Origin: Egibacteraceae bacterium
GTDB taxonomy: Bacteria > Actinomycetota > Nitriliruptoria > Euzebyales > Egibacteraceae
Direction: 5' to 3'
DNA: 64,000 bases
Assembly (NCBI GenBank): GCA_035540635.1
Contig: DATLGH010000003.1
Coordinates: 62,001 to 126,000 of the forward strand
Shown: positions 1 through 7,883 of the stretch, one piece after another
Layout of the letters: each line of letters starts with the position of its first letter
Position numbering within the stretch: the first letter of the stretch is position 1
The notes under the pieces: generated by a model
The model's input: only the letters and a program-made list of their open reading frames with translations
Databases searched by the model: none
Told to the model about the DNA's origin: nothing
Made by a program: the position numbers and the translations under genes

Positions 1-1
1 C

Positions 2-862
2 ACCGAGGCGCAACGGGAGGCGGCGCCACCCGCCGACGCACCGGCCGAGCCGAGCCCGGCGCCGCCCGAGGCGCCACCCCAGACCCCGCCCGAGGTCGCT
101 CCGGAGGCCCCGCCCGAGCCGGTGGCCCCACAGGGCCCTCCGGCACTCGCCGAGGACCCCGTCGGGCTCGCACAGCAGATCGTCGCGGCCGAGCAGGCGA
201 TCCGCTCGGACCACGCGAGCCCGCAGGAGCTCGCCGACGCGGGTCACGTCCAACAGGCGGCGTACCGCCGGCTCGCCGCGACGCCCGGGTGGCGCGACGC
301 GGTGCTCGGCGCCGTCCCTGCCGAGCTGCACGGGATCGTGGCCGCCCACGTCGACGCGCAGACCGGCCTGAGCGCCCTCACGACCCCGCAGTCGCAGCTG
401 CCGGTCTGGCGGATCCTCCCCCCACCCCCCGCCGAGGAGCTGCTCGGCCACTACCGCGAGGCCGAGGCCGCCTTCGGCGTCGGCTGGGAGTACCTCGCGG
501 CGATCCACCTCGTCGAGACGCGCATGGGACGCATCCGCGGCACGAGCCCGGCGGGGGCGCAGGGACCGATGCAGTTCATGCCGGGCACGTGGGCCGCCTA
601 CGGGGAGGGTGACGTCAACGACCCCCGCGACGCAATCCTCGCCGCGGGCCGCTACCTCTCGGCGAACGGCGCACCCGGCAACATGGACAACGCGCTGTTC
701 CGCTACAACCGCAGCAACGCCTACGTCAGGGCGATCACGACGTACGCGGAGCAGATGCGCGCCGATCCCCGCACGTACCGGGGCTACTACCACTGGCAGG
801 TGTACTACCGCACGACCGAGGGCGACCGCCTGCTCCCCGAGGGCTACGACGGCTCGAGGTGA
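2..862 (+). CDS. Lytic transglycosylase, secreted (5' end outside window)
   Basis: Peptidoglycan-cleaving lytic transglycosylase with a C-terminal SLT/goose-lysozyme-like domain. The frame is open from base 2, so the start and any signal peptide lie upstream. The first 45 codons are an Ala/Pro/Glu-rich low-complexity linker typical of wall-spanning actinobacterial proteins, followed by a helical region. The catalytic domain shows the ETRMGRI-type segment with the likely catalytic Glu (bases about 512-514), then GAQGPMQFMPGTWAAYG and the downstream RYNRSNAYV segment, as in SLT domains. Natural stop TGA at 860-862. A GTG at 122 could be an internal start but would discard the linker. The domain call is strong; the N-terminus is unknown. 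Confidence 0.85.
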   Translation, partial: TEAQREAAPPADAPAEPSPAPPEAPPQTPPEVAPEAPPEPVAPQGPPALAEDPVGLAQQIVAAEQAIRSDHASPQELADAGHVQQAAYRRLAATPGWRDAVLGAVPAELHGIVAAHVDAQTGLSALTTPQSQLPVWRILPPPPAEELLGHYREAEAAFGVGWEYLAAIHLVETRMGRIRGTSPAGAQGPMQFMPGTWAAYGEGDVNDPRDAILAAGRYLSANGAPGNMDNALFRYNRSNAYVRAITTYAEQMRADPRTYRGYYHWQVYYRTTEGDRLLPEGYDGSR

Positions 863-1021
863 CGCGCGCAGCAGGGCAGCGGCGACCCAGCTGCCGTCAG
901 GAAGGTCCCGAAAAAACCCATTGACGGGGAGGGCCGGAGCGAGTCAACTTTTGCCCCGCCGGGGGATCGGCGGCACGCGAAGGGGCGGGGTGCCAGCGCC
1001 CCGGGGACCAGAGGGGAAGCC

Positions 1022-2962
1022 ATGCACGCGACTCGTCGGCTCTTCGGTGCCACGCTCACGCTCGCCGTCCTGCTCTCGCTGCTGAGCGCACCGGCAAGCG
1101 CGGACCACCCCGACCCCGCCGACGCGGTTGCCGACGACGGGGTGGTCATCGACCCCAAGGCGCAGCACGGTCCCCAGGAGGGGCACCTGCCGGCGTCGAG
1201 CGAGAACGTCCAGCTCGTCGGCAGGCTCGACACGCTCGCGACCGTTCCCGGTGGCATCGCCGACGTCGCCGCCCACCGCCGCTACGCCTACCTCGGCGCC
1301 TTCCGCCCGGAGTGCACCGCGCTCGGCGGCGGGGGCACGGGTGTGCACGTCGTCGACATCCGCAACCCCGCGAAGCCGACGAAGGTCGCCTTCATCCCGG
1401 CGCACCCCAACTCCTACGTCGGCGAGGGCGTGTTCGTCATGGCGATGAGCACCCCCTCCTTCACCGGCGACATCCTCATCCACAACAACGAGCCGTGCGA
1501 CAGCACCCAGCCGTATGTGGGTGGCGTGTCGCTGTGGGACGTCACCGACCCGCGCAACCCCCGGCCGCTCGCCCTCGAGGCCGGCGACTTCACCCTCCCC
1601 GACGGCAGCGCCCGCATCATCCACGGCAAGCCGACGGCAGCGGCCAGCCACAGCGCGCAGGGCTGGACCGTGGGCGACCGGGCCTACCTCGCGATGGTGA
1701 ACAACCCCGAGGCGCGCGACGTCGACATCCTCGACATCACCGACCCGCGCAACCCCGTGCAGATCGCGGAGGTGGGCCTGCCCGACTGGCCGGCGGCCGT
1801 GGTGCAGGGACACGGCGACAACCCGCACCACCACGACATGCAGATCAACTTCATCGACGGGCACTGGTACCTGCTCGTGTCGTACTGGGACGCCGGGCAC
1901 GTCCTGCTCAACGTCGACGACCCCGCCAACCCCGTCTACGTCGGCCAGACGCGCTTCTTCGACCCTGACCCGTTCACGGGCCTTTCCCCGCCGACCGGCA
2001 ACGCCCACCAGGCTTACTGGTCGAGCGACAACCGTTTCATCCTCGGCACCGACGAGAACTTCAACCCCTACCGTCTCGTCCCGCGGATCACGTCAGGGCC
2101 GTTCGCCGGCGAGGTCTTCACCGCGGTTCCCGCCCCCGGCGCGGCAGCGGTCACCCCCGACGCGCCCCTGAGCGGACCCACACGGTTCGTGGGGCTGGCC
2201 TGCGACCCGGCCACCGTGCCGCCTGCCCAGAGCGCGGAAGAGATCGCGGTGATCGAACGCGGCGTGTGCGCCTTCCAGGTCAAGGCGCAGAACATCATCG
2301 CCGCCGGCTACGCGGGCGGTGTCGTGTTCAACGCGGCAGCTGCCGGGGCCTGCGAAGCACTGGTGAACATGCTCATCACGGACAGCAACGTGCCGATGAT
2401 CTTCGTGCCCCGCTCGGCGGGCTACAGGATCCTCGGGATCGAGGGCTACGTACCGGCGAACTGCCCCGCTGGTCCCAATCCGCCGCTACCGGCCGTCGGC
2501 ACTGGCGGGCAGGGCGTCGACATCCGCTCCATCTTCCAGGGCTGGGGCCACACGACGCTGTATGACGCGCGGACCCTCCAGCCGATCGACGCCTACGCCG
2601 TTCCCGAGGCCCTCGACCCCGCCTTCGCGCAGGGGTTCGGGAACCTCACGGTCCACGAGGTGAAGACCGACCCGCGGGCAGGCGTCAACATGGCGTACCT
2701 CTCCTACTACGCCGCCGGATTCCGCGTGGTGGCGTTCGACGAGACCGGCATCACCGAGATCGGTCACTACATCGCCGAGGGCGGCAACAACTTCTGGGGC
2801 GTCTTCCCCGTCCTGCCGGGCAACGTCGGCGAGAACGGCAGAGGCCGTGGGGCCGACCGGGCCCGCCCGTTGATCCTGCTGAGCGACCGCGACAGCGGGT
2901 TGTGGATCTTCCGCTACACCGGCAAGGAACCCAAACCGCGCCCCGGCCCCCGACGTCCGTAG
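1022..2962 (+). CDS. Secreted LVIVD-repeat beta-propeller with inserted PA domain
   Basis: 646-residue exported protein. The ATG follows a gaggggaag ribosome site. Residues 1-27 form a Sec signal peptide ending in ASA. The body has repeated LVIVD-type blades (VHVVDIRNPAKP, LWDVTDPRNPRP, VDILDITDPRNPVQI, LLNVDDPANPVY). At about residues 384-485 lies a protease-associated (PA) domain (FVGLACDPATVP, IAVIERGVCAF, AGYAGGVVFN, VPMIFVPRSAG), after which the propeller resumes (YDARTLQPIDAY, VVAFDETGITEIGHY). PA domains usually mediate substrate or protein contacts. No protease catalytic motif is present, so this is probably a surface binding or scaffold protein. Molecular function is unknown. Confidence 0.85.
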   Translation: MHATRRLFGATLTLAVLLSLLSAPASADHPDPADAVADDGVVIDPKAQHGPQEGHLPASSENVQLVGRLDTLATVPGGIADVAAHRRYAYLGAFRPECTALGGGGTGVHVVDIRNPAKPTKVAFIPAHPNSYVGEGVFVMAMSTPSFTGDILIHNNEPCDSTQPYVGGVSLWDVTDPRNPRPLALEAGDFTLPDGSARIIHGKPTAAASHSAQGWTVGDRAYLAMVNNPEARDVDILDITDPRNPVQIAEVGLPDWPAAVVQGHGDNPHHHDMQINFIDGHWYLLVSYWDAGHVLLNVDDPANPVYVGQTRFFDPDPFTGLSPPTGNAHQAYWSSDNRFILGTDENFNPYRLVPRITSGPFAGEVFTAVPAPGAAAVTPDAPLSGPTRFVGLACDPATVPPAQSAEEIAVIERGVCAFQVKAQNIIAAGYAGGVVFNAAAAGACEALVNMLITDSNVPMIFVPRSAGYRILGIEGYVPANCPAGPNPPLPAVGTGGQGVDIRSIFQGWGHTTLYDARTLQPIDAYAVPEALDPAFAQGFGNLTVHEVKTDPRAGVNMAYLSYYAAGFRVVAFDETGITEIGHYIAEGGNNFWGVFPVLPGNVGENGRGRGADRARPLILLSDRDSGLWIFRYTGKEPKPRPGPRRP

Positions 2963-3067
2963 CGGCGAACCGCCGACTGCCGTCGGGCAGGAGTGATCGA
3001 GGGGCCTGCCGCGTCTCGGGGTGGCCGGCAGTGCTTCGGCGCCCCCGTGACGGGGAAGGCACCGGGC

Positions 3068-4486
3068 ATGACCCGCCATCACTTCATCGACGGCACCTCG
3101 ACACCCGGCTTCGGCGAGAAGACCATCCCCGTCGTCGACCCCGCCACCGGCCGAGACGTCGGCGCCATACCGGCGGGTGGACCGGGTGAGGCCGACGCCG
3201 CGGTGGCGGCCGCGCGCAAGGCCGCCCCCGGCTGGGCCCGCGCGCCGACGACGAGCCGGGCCGCAGCCCTCAAGGCGGCCGCCCGCGCGGTGCGCGCATG
3301 CGCCGACGAGCTCGCACAGCTGCAGACCGCCGAGAACGGCAAACCCCTCGGCATGTCCCGCGGGGACGTCGAGACGGCGGCCGCAACCTTCGAGCAGTTC
3401 GCCGAGCTCGGGCCACTGCACCGGGGCCGATCCCTCCACGGCGACTGGGGCGCCCTCGACGCGATGGTGCACGAGCCCTACGGCGTCGCGGCCCTCGTCG
3501 TGCCGTGGAACGACCCCCTCGGGCTCGCCGCGCAGATGCTCGCCGCCACGCTCGTCGCCGGCAACACCGTCGTGCTGAAGCCCTCCGAGCGCACGCCGCT
3601 CGCCACCGCCCGCCTCGTCGAGCTGCTCGACCTGCCGGCGGGGGTCTGCAACCTCCTGCTCGGCGACGGCCGGGCGGGCGAACCGCTCGTCGAGCATCCC
3701 GACGTCGACCTCGTGCTCCACACCGGCTCGGTGGCCACGGGTCGGCGCATCGCCGAGGCGTGCGGCCGGCAGCTGAAGAAGGCCGTCGTCGAGCTCGGTG
3801 GCAAGGACCCGCTCGTCGTCGACGCGGGCGTCGACCCGCGGTGGGCCGCGGAGCAGGCGGCGCAGGGCGCCTTCGCCAACTGCGGGCAGATCTGCACTGC
3901 GGTGGAGCGCATCTACGTCCACGCCGACGTCGCCGACGCGTTCGTCGACGCGCTCGTGGAGCGGGCCGAGGAGCTCGTCGTCGGCGACGGCCGTGAACCT
4001 GGAACGGACATGGGACCGCTCGTCGACGCACGTCAGCGCAACCTCGTGCACCGCCACGTCACCGAGGCGGTGCATGCAGGCGCGATCCTGCGCACCGGTG
4101 GGGTGATCCCCGACGGCCCCGGCTTCTTCTACCCGCCGACCGTGCTGACCGGCGTGACGGACGACATGGCGGTCATGCGCGAGGAGACCTTCGGGCCGGT
4201 CGCGCCGGTTCGGGTCACCGCCTCCTTCGCCGAGGCGGTCGAAGCCGCGAACCGCACGGAGTACGGTTTGGCCGCGACGGTCCTCACCGCCTCGCAGGCG
4301 CACGCGCAGGAGGCGTGGCGCGAGCTGCGGGCCGGCACGGTGAAGGTCAACGCGGTGTGGGGCGGGGCGCCGGGCGGCGCCGCGCAGCCCCAAAAGGCGA
4401 GCGGTCTGGGCTACGGCTACGGCCCCGAGCTACTCGACGAGGTGACGACGACGAAGGTCGTGCACTATCGGCCGGCGGGCGGGTGA
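3068..4486 (+). CDS. NAD(P)-dependent aldehyde dehydrogenase
   Basis: 472-residue cytosolic aldehyde dehydrogenase oxidising an aldehyde to its acid. ATG at 3068 (MTRHHFIDG) is chosen because a ggggaagg ribosome site lies 10 bases upstream; the frame is open further upstream but without family similarity. The oxyanion Asn segment (VVPWNDPLG), cofactor Lys (LKPSERTP), general-base Glu (VELGGKDP) and catalytic Cys (FANCGQICTAVE) are all visible, followed by the EETFGPVAP motif. Length is close to family norm. Substrate cannot be read from sequence; the second enzyme at 16100-17503 is only distantly similar. It stands alone. Confidence 0.9.
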   Translation: MTRHHFIDGTSTPGFGEKTIPVVDPATGRDVGAIPAGGPGEADAAVAAARKAAPGWARAPTTSRAAALKAAARAVRACADELAQLQTAENGKPLGMSRGDVETAAATFEQFAELGPLHRGRSLHGDWGALDAMVHEPYGVAALVVPWNDPLGLAAQMLAATLVAGNTVVLKPSERTPLATARLVELLDLPAGVCNLLLGDGRAGEPLVEHPDVDLVLHTGSVATGRRIAEACGRQLKKAVVELGGKDPLVVDAGVDPRWAAEQAAQGAFANCGQICTAVERIYVHADVADAFVDALVERAEELVVGDGREPGTDMGPLVDARQRNLVHRHVTEAVHAGAILRTGGVIPDGPGFFYPPTVLTGVTDDMAVMREETFGPVAPVRVTASFAEAVEAANRTEYGLAATVLTASQAHAQEAWRELRAGTVKVNAVWGGAPGGAAQPQKASGLGYGYGPELLDEVTTTKVVHYRPAGG

Positions 4487-4693
4487 CCTCGCCGGGCGTC
4501 GGGGGCCTCTCGAGGTGACGCGCGCCCCTCTCCCCGCAGCGACGTTGCGGGAGAACCTCTCAGCAGGCGTCGTCGGGCAGGTCCCCGCACCGTGGTCGTC
4601 GTCGGCCACGAGCAGTGCGTACACCCGCTCGGCAGCGCTCTGCATCCGCGACCCCAGTGGCCCGGTTGCCTCGGCGCGAAACGCGTCGACCAA
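4430..4693 (-). CDS. Possible small divergent reading frame, unassigned
   Basis: Reverse-strand frame beginning with TTG at 4693. Codons between 4693 and about 4500 have very high third-position G+C, like real genes here, and predict a helical peptide (LVDAFRAEATGPLGSRMQ). It then runs antisense into the 3' end of the aldehyde dehydrogenase, so the true end is probably lost or the frame is a remnant. It sits immediately beside the left copy of the 4700-4752 operator repeat, which could serve both directions. No family recognised; it may be spurious. Confidence 0.2.
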   Translation of the reverse strand: MVDAFRAEATGPLGSRMQSAAERVYALLVADDDHGAGTCPTTPAERFSRNVAAGRGARVTSRGPRRPARSPARRPIVHDLRRRHLVE

Positions 4694-4697
4694 CTTG

Positions 4698-4752
4698 TTG
4701 TTGAAGGCTCAATAGCGCGCTATGGTGGAGGACATGAGGTTGAAGGATCAAC
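4698..4752 (+). promoter_or_regulatory. Promoter with paired TTGAAGGMTCAA operators
   Basis: TTGTTG (4698-4703), a 17-base spacer and TATGGT (4721-4726) form a plausible housekeeping promoter. GTTGAAGGCTCAA (4700-4712) overlaps the -35 region and the near-identical GTTGAAGGATCAAC (4739-4752) covers the transcription start region, 39 bases centre to centre. Each copy is itself an inverted repeat (TTGA...TCAA), as expected for a dimeric repressor site. The regulator is not in the immediate neighbourhood. The target is the VOC gene starting at 4772. Confidence 0.55.
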
Positions 4753-4771
4753 TTTCGAGAGGGCCGGTGCG

Positions 4772-5290
4772 GTGATCACGCGACTGAACCACGCGGTGCT
4801 GTTCGTCCGCGACGTCGAGCGCAGCGCCGCCTTCTACGTGAACGTGCTGGGCTTCCGTCGCCTGCCGATGGACGTCGGGTTCGACGCGGCGTTCCTCCAG
4901 GCCCCCGGTTCCACGAACGACCACGACCTCGGGCTCTTCGGCATCGGTTCCGCGGCGCAGCCGTTCCCGGCCGGCCGCAGCAGCGTCGGGCTCTACCACC
5001 TCGCGTGGGAGGTCGACACGCTCGAGGCGCTCGGCCGCCTCGAGCGGGCGCTCGCCGACTCGGGCGCGCTCGTGGGCGCGAGCGACCACGGCACGACAAA
5101 GAGCGTGTACGGGCGCGACCCCGACGGGCTGCAGTTCGAGCTCGCCTGGATCGTGCCCGCGGACCGCCTGACCGAGGACGCGCTCGATGCACGCTCGCGC
5201 ATCGGCCGCCTCGACCTCGCCCGGGAGCAGGCTCGGTACGGGTCTGCCACCCCGGGGGGAGTAGGAATCTCTCACTCCACACACCCCTGA
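4772..5290 (+). CDS. VOC-superfamily (glyoxalase/dioxygenase-like) protein
   Basis: 172-residue vicinal oxygen chelate protein. GTG at 4772 is chosen because the fold begins right there (VITRLNHAVLFVRDVERSAAFY) and it overlaps the stop of a 17-codon upstream frame (4722-4775) by GTGA, so it may be translationally coupled. Two beta-alpha-beta-beta-beta modules are visible; likely metal ligands are the His of RLNHAV, the His of YHLAWEV and the Glu of LQFELAW. This ligand pattern fits glyoxalase I, fosfomycin-resistance or ring-cleaving dioxygenase relatives; substrate unknown. The YceI-family gene follows 51 bases later, and both probably share the operator-bearing promoter at 4698. Confidence 0.8.
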   Translation: MITRLNHAVLFVRDVERSAAFYVNVLGFRRLPMDVGFDAAFLQAPGSTNDHDLGLFGIGSAAQPFPAGRSSVGLYHLAWEVDTLEALGRLERALADSGALVGASDHGTTKSVYGRDPDGLQFELAWIVPADRLTEDALDARSRIGRLDLAREQARYGSATPGGVGISHSTHP

Positions 5291-5341
5291 AACCGTTCCC
5301 AGGGCGCTTCGGCGCCGCCGCACCCCAAGAAGGAGAGCACC

Positions 5342-5917
5342 ATGTCGCAAGCTGTTTCCGTCCGCACCGTCGCCGGCGTGCAGGCCCCCGAGGCCGGCAC
5401 CTACGCCATCGACCCCGACCACTCGGTCGTCGAGTTCGTCGTGCGCCACCTCGGCCTTGCGAAGGTGCGGGGCCGGTTCAACGAGTTCGAGGGCATGATC
5501 GACATCGCTGAGGACATCGAGCAGTCGTCCGCGCGGGTAACCATCCAGGCCGCGAGCATCGACACGCGCTCGCCCGACCGTGACACCCACCTGCGCAGCG
5601 GTGACTTCCTGGACGCCGAGAATCACCCCGCTCTGGAGTTCCGGTCGACCCACGTGCGGCACGAGGGTGGGGAGTGGCTGGTCGACGGCGAGCTCACCGT
5701 CGCCGGCGTCACCCGCCCCGTCACCCTCGACGTCGAGTTCGAAGGTGCCGCGACCGATCCGTGGGGCAACGTGCGCATCGGCTTCTCCGCAGGGACCAGG
5801 CTCAACCGGGAGGACTTCGGGCTGACCTGGAACCAGGCGCTCGAAACCGGCGGTTGGCTCGTCGGCAAGGACGTCCGGATCGAGCTGTCGGTCGAGGCGA
5901 TCAGGCAGGGCTCGTAG
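5342..5917 (+). CDS. YceI-family lipid-binding beta-barrel protein
   Basis: 191-residue YceI-like protein. The family folds as an extended lipocalin-like barrel that binds isoprenoid chains. A gaaggagag ribosome site precedes the ATG. Hallmarks: TYAIDPDHSVVEFVVRHLGLAKVRGRF near the N-terminus, the IDTRSPDRDTHLRSGDFLDAE segment, and TRPVTLDVEFEG/DFGLTWN towards the C-terminus. There is no signal peptide, unlike E. coli YceI, so it is probably cytosolic. Its 3' end overlaps the convergent gene at 5901-6185 by 17 bases. Pairing with a VOC protein suggests a shared response, perhaps to hydrophobic electrophiles (inference). Confidence 0.88.
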   Translation: MSQAVSVRTVAGVQAPEAGTYAIDPDHSVVEFVVRHLGLAKVRGRFNEFEGMIDIAEDIEQSSARVTIQAASIDTRSPDRDTHLRSGDFLDAENHPALEFRSTHVRHEGGEWLVDGELTVAGVTRPVTLDVEFEGAATDPWGNVRIGFSAGTRLNREDFGLTWNQALETGGWLVGKDVRIELSVEAIRQGS

Positions 5918-6185
5918 GGCTGCTGCGCTCGAGCAGGCACAGCCCGAGCTGCGCCACCTCGGCAAGGGTGTCGCGGGCGTCGCCGCCCCACTCGGGGGCG
6001 TGCTCGCCGAGCAGCGTGGCGGTCGCCATCAGGGCGACCGCCACGTCCGCGTTCACCGCCACACCGAGCGCCGCGAGGTGTTCGGTCAGGGCGAGCTCGA
6101 GCAGATGGAGCTCTGCCGCCTGCCAGGCCTCGGCCTGCGCGGCCTGCCCCCGTACGCATGCCGCGAGGGCGCTGATGTCGTTCAC
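5901..6185 (-). CDS. Small helical hypothetical protein
   Basis: 94 residues from GTG at 6185 with a strong ggaaggggg ribosome site upstream. Ala- and Leu-rich, predicted almost entirely helical (for example AEAWQAAELHLLELALTEHLAALG), one Cys near each end, no signal peptide or clear transmembrane segment. No family recognised. It converges on and overlaps the YceI gene by 17 bases. The good ribosome site and GC-rich third positions support a real gene. Confidence 0.6.
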   Translation of the reverse strand: MNDISALAACVRGQAAQAEAWQAAELHLLELALTEHLAALGVAVNADVAVALMATATLLGEHAPEWGGDARDTLAEVAQLGLCLLERSSPTSPA

Positions 6186-6262
6186 GTGTCCCCCTTCCCG
6201 CGCCTCCTACGGTAGCGCCGGATCGGGGGGAGCGAAAGCCCCCCTTTCGGGGCGGGGCGTTG

Positions 6263-6826
6263 CTAGGAGCGGTCGTCCAACCGGGACCGCACGGCGTCGC
6301 GCACGCGGTCGACGAGCGCGGCCGCAGGCGCCGCCGCAAGCTTGCCGATCGGACCCGTCGGGGCCGAGGGGTGGGGGCGCGTCGGCACGATGGAGCGGGC
6401 GCCGTCGAGGGCCCTGCCGAGGCTGGCGAGCTCGTCGGCGGAAAGCGCCTCGCGCACCCGGGGGAAGAGCGTGGACTCCTCCTCCTCCACGTGGTGGCGC
6501 ACCTCGCTAACCAGCTGCTGCATGCGCTGGTCGAAGCCGGCCTCGTCGGCGGTCATCTTGTCGACCTCGTTCAGCGTCTGCTTGATCTCGAGGTGCTCGT
6601 CGACGGCCTCGTCGGCCAGCGCCTCCCCGTCCGGGACGGCCGCTCGCAGCCTCGGGTAGAACAGCAGCTCCTCGATCTCGCCGTGGACGGCGAGGTCGTG
6701 GACGACCTCGTGGGCGATCTTCGTGCGCTCCTCCACGTCGGTCGTGCCCTCGTACTGCTCGAACAGGGTCTCGATGTGGCGGTGGTCGCGGGTCAACAGC
6801 TCGATCGCGTCGGTGTTGCTCTCCAT
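6263..6826 (-). CDS. Hemerythrin HHE-domain protein
   Basis: 187-residue cytosolic HHE-cation-binding protein, likely with a di-iron centre used to bind oxygen or NO or to buffer iron. ATG at 6826 follows a gaggagg site. Metal-ligand pattern: TRDHRHIETLFEQYE (His), HDLAVHGEIEELLFYP (His and Glu), AVDEHLEIK (His/Glu), SEVRHHVEEEESTLFP (His and Glu). The last 40 residues are a basic, Pro/Ala-rich tail outside the four-helix bundle. Monocistronic by spacing. The ligand set looks complete; physiological role is not deducible from context. Confidence 0.88.
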   Translation of the reverse strand: MESNTDAIELLTRDHRHIETLFEQYEGTTDVEERTKIAHEVVHDLAVHGEIEELLFYPRLRAAVPDGEALADEAVDEHLEIKQTLNEVDKMTADEAGFDQRMQQLVSEVRHHVEEEESTLFPRVREALSADELASLGRALDGARSIVPTRPHPSAPTGPIGKLAAAPAAALVDRVRDAVRSRLDDRS

Positions 6827-6889
6827 GGCAAGCCTCCTCGGGACTGCGGGCGCGGTTCGCGTCCGGTTTCCCCCATGGGCCGGCGGTTA

Positions 6890-7674
6890 TCCCCGGGGGC
6901 CTCTGCCGGGCGGACGGCCCATGCGGACTGTGCGGCAGCCCGCGGCCGCGAGAAGCGCGACGAGGGCCAGGCCGGGCACACCGCCGCCCACGCCCGCAGC
7001 GCTCCCTTCGCAGCCGGACGGGTGGGGAGGGCGGCGCTGTCCACAGCGGTCGCGCCGGGCCCGGGCGTCAGGGCCGCTGCCGCCTGCCCGCCGACCGGGA
7101 CGCTGCCGGCGAGCTCGACGTCGACGAGCGCGGTGCCCGACCCCGTGCCGTAGCCGTAGAGCAGCGTGACCCAGCCCTGGTTGAGGACCGACCCGGAGTA
7201 CAGCGCGTAGCGCAGGTCCGACCAGGAGATCTCCGGAGCGATGGCGTCGACGCGGGGGTCCACGGCTGCGCCCATCGTCTGGATGCCCGCGGCGTAGGAG
7301 CCGCCGGACATGCCGACGACGGGGTCGCCGGAGGCGTCGGTCGCGACCGGCGCGTTCTCCACCGCCCAGTCGATGAGGGCCCTGACGTCACAGCCCTCGA
7401 CGTCGGGGTCGTTGATGCGGATCTCCCCGCCGGAGCAGCCGAAGCCCCGCTGGTCCCACGTGACCACGACGTAGCCCTCGGCGAGCAGGCGCGCGAGCGT
7501 GCCCGCGCCCGTGTCGACGAAGTCGCGTCCCGGCAGCCTGGTGCCCTGTCCCCGCTCCCGGCTGCCGCCCCACCCGTGCGTGCGGAGCATGAGCGGCGGC
7601 GCTCGAGGAGGCCCGGCGCTCCGCTGGGCGAGCGCGGGCAGGGCCGGGGACAGCCGGCTCGTCACCGCCTGCAC
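6890..7674 (-). pseudogene. Decayed S15/CocE-type alpha/beta hydrolase
   Basis: Reverse-strand frame with a clear alpha/beta-hydrolase core: PLMLRTHGWGGS, VVVTWDQRGFGCSGG, and nucleophile elbow VVGMSGGSYAAGIQ, followed by DPRVDAIAPEISWSDL. This matches CocE/NonD or X-Pro dipeptidyl-peptidase-like exported enzymes, which are usually over 450 residues. Here the start region lacks a recognisable signal or N-terminal strand, homology stops near 7100, and the rest of the frame is low-complexity. A hydrophobic segment resembling a C-terminal anchor (GGVPGLALVALLAAAGC) is found near 6900-6990 in another frame. I interpret this as a gene with an internal deletion and frameshifts. Confidence 0.55.
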
Positions 7675-7883
7675 CCCCGCCGGACGTTGGAGCGCCGCTA
7701 CCCGCTCCGGGGCGCCCGGGGCGAGGACAGCGATTCACGTGGAGCCCGGAGGTGGGCTTTGCGCCCCGGCCGGCGCCCGCACGGCCAGGACGGTTTCTAC
7801 GCATTCTCCCTGTTGCGTGCCGCCCACCGGCACGCGGATACTCCCGCCGGCGGAGAGGGTCAACCGGCCGGGGGGAGATCACC

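Noticed and set aside
863-1021. TTGACG...GTCAA inverted element as a promoter of the LVIVD gene
   Set aside because: No credible -10 box at proper spacing; too weak to annotate.
2486-4393. 635-codon reverse-strand open frame opposite the aldehyde dehydrogenase and propeller genes
   Set aside because: Low-complexity Arg/Gly/Asp/Val-rich product with no domain pattern; an antisense frame kept open by high G+C.
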